64,000 bases of DNA from an uncultured Alphaproteobacteria bacterium (GTDB lineage Bacteria > Pseudomonadota > Alphaproteobacteria > RF32 > CAG-239). Below the pieces are notes generated by a model that did no database searches, was not told the origin of the DNA, and worked only from the letters and a program-made list of their open reading frames with translations. The translations under genes and the position numbers were made by a program. The DNA lies in NCBI GenBank assembly GCA_944390275.1, contig CALXPL010000003.1, positions 162,350 to 226,349 of the forward strand. The letters run 5' to 3'. Shown piece by piece: positions 60,335 through 64,000 of this stretch (positions within the stretch are counted from its first letter, which is position 1; the number at the start of each line of letters is the position of its first letter).

Positions 60335-62146
60335 ATGGTAAGGTGTGTTGTTGGACTCTTGGCTTTTTTGTCTTTTGTTGGTGTTTCTGTTTGCTGTGTG
60401 GCAACACCTTCGCTTGCTCAAGACAAAATTCCCCAGCTTTCTCAAATTTATCCTGAAATCTTACAGCAAAAAATTGATGCCGATACTTATGCGCTTATTC
60501 TAAAAAATGGTTTTATTTCTCGTGATGATGTCAAAACTTATAAAAATATTTTTCTTGCTTTGAAAGATAATGATATTGAAACGGCTGATGAGTTACGAAA
60601 TGAATTGACCTCCGATGTCTTGGACGGACATATTCTTGCCGAGAAATTTTTATCAAAAAATTATAAATCTTCTTATGAAGAACTTAAAAATTGGTTGCAT
60701 AAATATCCTGATTATCCTCAAGCTCAGCGTATTTATAATCTCGCTTTGAAGAAAAATAAAGCGGCAGCGGAAACTGAACTCGACAATCCCAAACTTTTGC
60801 GCCTTGACTCCTATAATAAAAAACTTTATGCCCGTAATATGGATGCCTATGAAAATCTTTCTCCAAAACGAAAAAAAATTGTTACGCGTCATGTAACCGC
60901 GTTTTATCGTTATCTTGGTCAGGGAAAAACTCTTAAAGCTCGCAAAATTTTGGAAAATTACAATTTTCGTATGGCCGTTCCCGATAAATATTGGGATGAA
61001 ATGAGCGCCGCTCTTGCTCAAGAATATTTTTTGGATAATCAAAATTCTTTAGCTCTCAAATGGACCTTAAAACCCATGAAACGTAGCAAAAATCAAACGG
61101 CTTACTGGATTGCCGGTTTGGCTTCGTGGCGGCTTAAAAATTTTCAAAATGCCGCACTCTATTTTGCTCGCTTGGCTCAGACAAAAAATGACGATGAATG
61201 GTTGGAAGCTGCCGGTGCTTTTTGGGCTTATCGGGCTTATCATAAACTCGGTAATAAACAAAAAGCTCGCCGTCAGCTCGAAATTGCTTCCGCTTATCAA
61301 CGTACTTTTTACGGTATCCTTGCCGCTCATGTCCTTGGGTTGAAGATTAATTATAATTGGAGCGGGGCGACTTATTGGAATGACTTTTCAAATCCTGATT
61401 ATGCTCAAAATATGGTTGCTTCTACTTCTATTCGACGCGCCGTTCTGCTCTTCCATGCAAAAAGACCCGATTTGGCTGAACAAGAATTGGCTTACGGCTA
61501 TGAAAATATGAATGAAAAACAAAAAGAAGCCGTCCTCTTTCTCTTAAATAATTATCAACGTCATGCCATGGTGATTCATTTGGCTAAGTCCTTGCGTGCT
61601 CATGAAAAAGGCGTGTTTTATGATAATCTCGCTTATCCTGTTCCTGATTTTCTGCCAGATGAACTTAAAGCCGACAAAGCTCTCATCCTTGCCGTTAGCC
61701 GACAGGAGTCTGCTTTCAATCCTTATGCAACGAGTTCTGCCGGGGCTCGCGGTTTGATGCAGCTTATGCCCAATACGGCTTTTCACGTTACGCAAAATCC
61801 TCAAGATAAAAAAGATAAATCGCGTTTGTTTGATGTGGCTTATAACTTAGAAGTCGGACAACGTTATTTGCATTATTTGCTTGAAAAATCTTTTATTGAT
61901 GGAAATTTGTTTTTTATGCTGACGGCTTATAATGCCGGTCCGGGGAATTTGGTGAAATGGCTGAAAACCATGAAGTATAATAATGACCCTTTATTGTTTA
62001 TTGAGGTTATTCCGGCTCGTCAAACACGGCTTTATATTGAAAAGGTTATGGCAAATTATTGGATTTACGGTATGCAGTTGAATTTGCCGGAAGTACAAAA
62101 AACTCTTGATGATGTGGCTCATGGCAAATTCCCAATCTTGCCTTAA
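60335..62146 (+). CDS. slt: Soluble lytic murein transglycosylase (Slt family)
   Basis: The enzyme cleaves peptidoglycan to 1,6-anhydro products in the periplasm. A signal ending in PSLAQ precedes a helical superhelix of about 400 residues and the SLT catalytic domain, where the catalytic Glu lies in AVSRQESAFNPYATS and followed by GARGLMQLMPNTA, LEVGQRYLHYLL and YNAGPGNLVKW. I use the ATG at 60335 behind GAGAGG, giving 603 residues; an ATG at 60272 is in frame. This resembles E. coli Slt70 in layout. Confidence 0.9.
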   Translation: MVRCVVGLLAFLSFVGVSVCCVATPSLAQDKIPQLSQIYPEILQQKIDADTYALILKNGFISRDDVKTYKNIFLALKDNDIETADELRNELTSDVLDGHILAEKFLSKNYKSSYEELKNWLHKYPDYPQAQRIYNLALKKNKAAAETELDNPKLLRLDSYNKKLYARNMDAYENLSPKRKKIVTRHVTAFYRYLGQGKTLKARKILENYNFRMAVPDKYWDEMSAALAQEYFLDNQNSLALKWTLKPMKRSKNQTAYWIAGLASWRLKNFQNAALYFARLAQTKNDDEWLEAAGAFWAYRAYHKLGNKQKARRQLEIASAYQRTFYGILAAHVLGLKINYNWSGATYWNDFSNPDYAQNMVASTSIRRAVLLFHAKRPDLAEQELAYGYENMNEKQKEAVLFLLNNYQRHAMVIHLAKSLRAHEKGVFYDNLAYPVPDFLPDELKADKALILAVSRQESAFNPYATSSAGARGLMQLMPNTAFHVTQNPQDKKDKSRLFDVAYNLEVGQRYLHYLLEKSFIDGNLFFMLTAYNAGPGNLVKWLKTMKYNNDPLLFIEVIPARQTRLYIEKVMANYWIYGMQLNLPEVQKTLDDVAHGKFPILP

Positions 62147-62173
62147 TCCTTTATCTTTACTTTTCTTATCTTT

Positions 62174-62659
62174 TTAACGGCTTTTTTTCCGTTCTTTTAC
62201 TAGTTCTGCCATAAGTTTTTTGTAGTCGGTTTTCTGTGTGATAATCGGTTCAATAATCGGTTCTGTTATTGCTGCCGTCCATGTGGTGGCTATGCTTTTT
62301 ACCGTGGATTTTAGTTTTTCACTTAATTTTAATTTTCTTCCTTCTTTTGTCGCTTGTTCATAGGCTTTTCTGTAATAAGGATTATGTTGCAGTTGATAAT
62401 TGTGATTTCTTTCTTTGGCATCTAATTTTGCGGTATGATATCCGTATGATATGGCATTTCTAAATCGCAGTAACTTGGCTTTTAATGTGAGGGAATGGCT
62501 TTCTTGACGCCATTTCTTTAGACCCGCTTTAAAGCCGTTTATTAAACCTTCTTCTCTTGATATTATGTAAAAACTTCCCGTGGCTCCGAATATTCCACCT
62601 AAAGCAAGTCCTATTGAATGTGTTGCTATTTTTTGTGCGTTTATTGTTTTGTTTTTCAT
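62174..62659 (-). CDS. Hypothetical membrane-anchored protein
   Basis: One membrane helix near the N-terminus (THSIGLALGGIFGATGSFYII) is followed by a basic, helical region of about 130 residues (Lys/Arg-rich, ending KKLMAELVKERKKSR). No family was recognised. It lies convergent with slt, 27 bases apart, with no terminator visible between. Confidence 0.6.
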   Translation of the reverse strand: MKNKTINAQKIATHSIGLALGGIFGATGSFYIISREEGLINGFKAGLKKWRQESHSLTLKAKLLRFRNAISYGYHTAKLDAKERNHNYQLQHNPYYRKAYEQATKEGRKLKLSEKLKSTVKSIATTWTAAITEPIIEPIITQKTDYKKLMAELVKERKKSR

Positions 62660-62775
62660 TAGCTTGTCTTTCCTCTAACCTTTTGTTCTTTTATTTTATG
62701 CTTTGTTTGAATTTTTGTCAATTTTTTTTTGACATAAAAGGTTTTTTAGAAAACTTTAATCTTGAAGAAAAACTC

Positions 62776-63423
62776 TTAGAGTGCCTCTCCTGTCTCAGCA
62801 CAATACACGCCGCAGCGTCCTGTTGATACGGTTTGAGTTCCACTTGAATAACGCGATAATTGATTTGCGCAGGACTCGTAATCGGCGCATGATGCTGCTG
62901 TGTAAGATTCATTCCAACTATTGCTACCATTTGAACAAGAACATGAAGCAGAACGTGTAATTTTATAAGGGTAGCGGCTGTCTCCTGAAGAGCCAATTGA
63001 ATAAGATACATTACAGGTTGCACTTCCGGCAATCGGAGTCATACAGCCTCCAGAAGAGCCGCCACTTGAAGAACTTCCTCCGGAGCCACTACCAGAACCA
63101 CTACCAGAACCTGCAAGACATAGTCCTTGTGAAGCATTCCAAACATAGTTGTTTGAACAATTACATTTTCGATATTTACCGTTACACGCTGTTCCTGACG
63201 GACTTTGCATATATCCCGTACAAGTATATTGATAAGAACTATCACATTGACTCTCTGGACAGAACCAATAGTTTCCGAAAGGACATTGTAAGCAATTGCC
63301 TTTATTGGAGGTTGCCGTATAGCCTAATGTTTGACAACTTGTTGTCGCGCAATCAGCGGCATAACTCTCTATTCCCAAAGGAGTTGCGAACAAGACTGTA
63401 CTTAATAAAATTACTTTTCTCAT
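62776..63423 (-). CDS. Secreted Cys-rich protein with GS linker (first of two adjacent paralogues)
   Basis: A signal peptide ends in SYA. A Cys-rich module (CATTSCQTLGYTATS, CPFGNYWFCPESQC, TGYMQSPSGTACNGKYRKC, NNYVWNASQGLC) is followed by a Gly/Ser repeat (GSGSGSGSG, then SSSSGGSSGG) and a unique C-terminal domain with eight or so cysteines. The first module shares the GxxCNGKYxxC pattern with the Cys-rich proteins at 4-5 and 16-18 kb. The next gene repeats the module almost exactly. Confidence 0.75.
   Translation of the reverse strand: MRKVILLSTVLFATPLGIESYAADCATTSCQTLGYTATSNKGNCLQCPFGNYWFCPESQCDSSYQYTCTGYMQSPSGTACNGKYRKCNCSNNYVWNASQGLCLAGSGSGSGSGSGGSSSSGGSSGGCMTPIAGSATCNVSYSIGSSGDSRYPYKITRSASCSCSNGSNSWNESYTAASCADYESCANQLSRYSSGTQTVSTGRCGVYCAETGEAL
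63092..63211 (-). repeat. Direct repeat, copy 1 (Cys-rich module and linker start)
   Basis: These 120 bases match 63881-64000 at about 93 percent by eye. Divergence begins in the GS linker, after which the two genes differ completely. Confidence 0.88.
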
Positions 63424-63452
63424 CTCTCTTTTCCTTTTTTTTGCATCATGCG

Positions 63453-63584
63453 TTAGTCATAGCATACTGTTACAGACTCCAAAGTAAATGACCAATATGA
63501 AACTGGTTTTCCAGATCCTCCTATAAGGCACTCTTCAGGTGCTAGACCTGTAATACGTTCATCACTAACTGTTTTTTCGACAAC
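63453..63584 (-). pseudogene. Open frame behind the in-frame TAG of the last gene (43 codons)
   Basis: Directly after the TAG at 63585-63587 the frame continues for 43 codons (VVEKTVSDERITGLAPEE, then CLIGGSGKPVSYWS) to a TAA at 63453. It contains two cysteines and reads like the lost C-terminus of the Cys-rich protein. The TAG is either a nonsense mutation, a read-through site or an error. Confidence 0.5.
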
Positions 63585-64000
63585 CTAAGGACAAGAAAGG
63601 CTCGAGGCTCCTCTCGTGTGTCCATCACACATATTACTATTAACAGAAGGGATTGCAGCTTCACATTCAGATTTATCAGCATATAGTGTTCCTACATATT
63701 GATCAAAACGACTACAGTCAGCACCTGTTTCATCACAAGTACATTCCTCATCAAAATAAACATAATAAAACCCATTATCTCGTGTTTCACAACGACAATT
63801 AACAGCTCTTATAGACCTACGTTTCATTACCACCTCTGATCCTCCACTGGACGATCCCCCACTGGACGAACCACCACTACCGGAACCACTGCCAGAACCT
63901 GCAAGACATCGTCCTTGTGTAGAATTCCAAACATAGTTGTTTGAACAATTACATTTTTGATATTTACCGTTACACGCTGTTCCTGACGGACTTTGCATAT
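63585..64000 (-). CDS. Secreted Cys-rich protein, second paralogue, 5' part outside window
   Basis: The frame runs off the right edge; the visible ATG at 63998 is internal, since the paralogue has TGY before MQSPSG. The visible part has the module MQSPSGTACNGKYQKC and NNYVWNSTQGRC, a Gly/Ser linker (GSGSGSGGSSSGG) and a unique domain with six cysteines and the motif VNCRCETRDNGFYYVYFDEE (shown shortened as NCRCETRDNGF). It stops at a TAG after SSLSCP, but the frame behind is open. It is oriented and spaced like a tandem duplicate of the gene at 62776. Confidence 0.7.
   Translation of the reverse strand, partial: MQSPSGTACNGKYQKCNCSNNYVWNSTQGRCLAGSGSGSGSGGSSSGGSSSGGSEVVMKRRSIRAVNCRCETRDNGFYYVYFDEECTCDETGADCSRFDQYVGTLYADKSECEAAIPSVNSNMCDGHTRGASSLSCP
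63881..64000 (-). repeat. Direct repeat, copy 2 (reaches window edge)
   Basis: This is the second copy of the module at 63092-63211. The repeat probably continues beyond the window. Confidence 0.85.

Overview
The window is AT-rich chromosomal DNA from an alphaproteobacterium. The lineage call rests on a CckA hybrid kinase directly downstream of flhB, a CtrA-type response regulator with the phospho-acceptor at Asp51, an Hda/HdaA-like DnaA paralogue and an alphaproteobacterial-style uracil-DNA glycosylase. The stop codons TAA, TAG and TGA are all used conventionally. An uncultured, host- or gut-associated Rhodospirillales-like organism would fit, but that placement is inference. I found no rRNA, tRNA, CRISPR array, insertion sequence or integrase.

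Layout. 1-16 kb: the end of an Rsm22-like gene, a DUF805 protein, an unrecognised 679-residue protein, a Cys-rich secreted protein, glycolysis genes (gap-pgk), RNA modification genes (rsmD, an RluB-type synthase, tadA), sodB, fliJ-fliI, two tandem paralogous lipoproteins and a TerC family protein. 16-32 kb: a second Cys-rich protein in inverted orientation, an EptA/MCR-type phosphoethanolamine transferase followed by a broken small gene, hdaA, cckA, flhB, fliR, fliQ, a GH114-like protein, phosphoglucomutase and nagA-nagB. 32-36 kb: a compact three-gene cassette of a SNF2-like protein with degenerate ATPase motifs, an IbrA-like PAPS-reductase-family protein and an IbrB-like ParB protein. 36-46 kb: accessory genes (a secreted protein and two paralogous lipoproteins with SD-less leaders) around alaS and tspO, then sua5 and an HNH-nuclease/SUKH pair. 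46-64 kb: an M29 aminopeptidase, yqgE, a ScsB/DsbD-like reductase, ctrA, an operon with a double-ArsR regulator and a CPHC-motif lipoprotein, a TPR lipoprotein, udg, two secreted proteins with a 5 x 19-bp repeat array between them, a lytic transglycosylase, and two adjacent Cys-rich surface-type genes that run off the right edge.

How the genes work together. The fli/flh genes belong to the flagellar export apparatus, and CckA and CtrA are the alphaproteobacterial cell-cycle and motility control axis. Pgm, NagA, NagB, Gap and Pgk cover sugar and amino-sugar flow. A large fraction of the unknown proteins are exported (lipoproteins, Cys-rich proteins, secreted Ig-like proteins), pointing to an elaborate cell surface.

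The most unusual parts are four. The pseudo-SNF2/PAPS-reductase/ParB cassette has a dyad lying inside its promoter. Two inverted 345-bp cassettes carry the promoter and export signal of two otherwise different Cys-rich proteins. The 19-bp array is iteron-like. The last gene has an in-frame amber codon with an open frame behind it.
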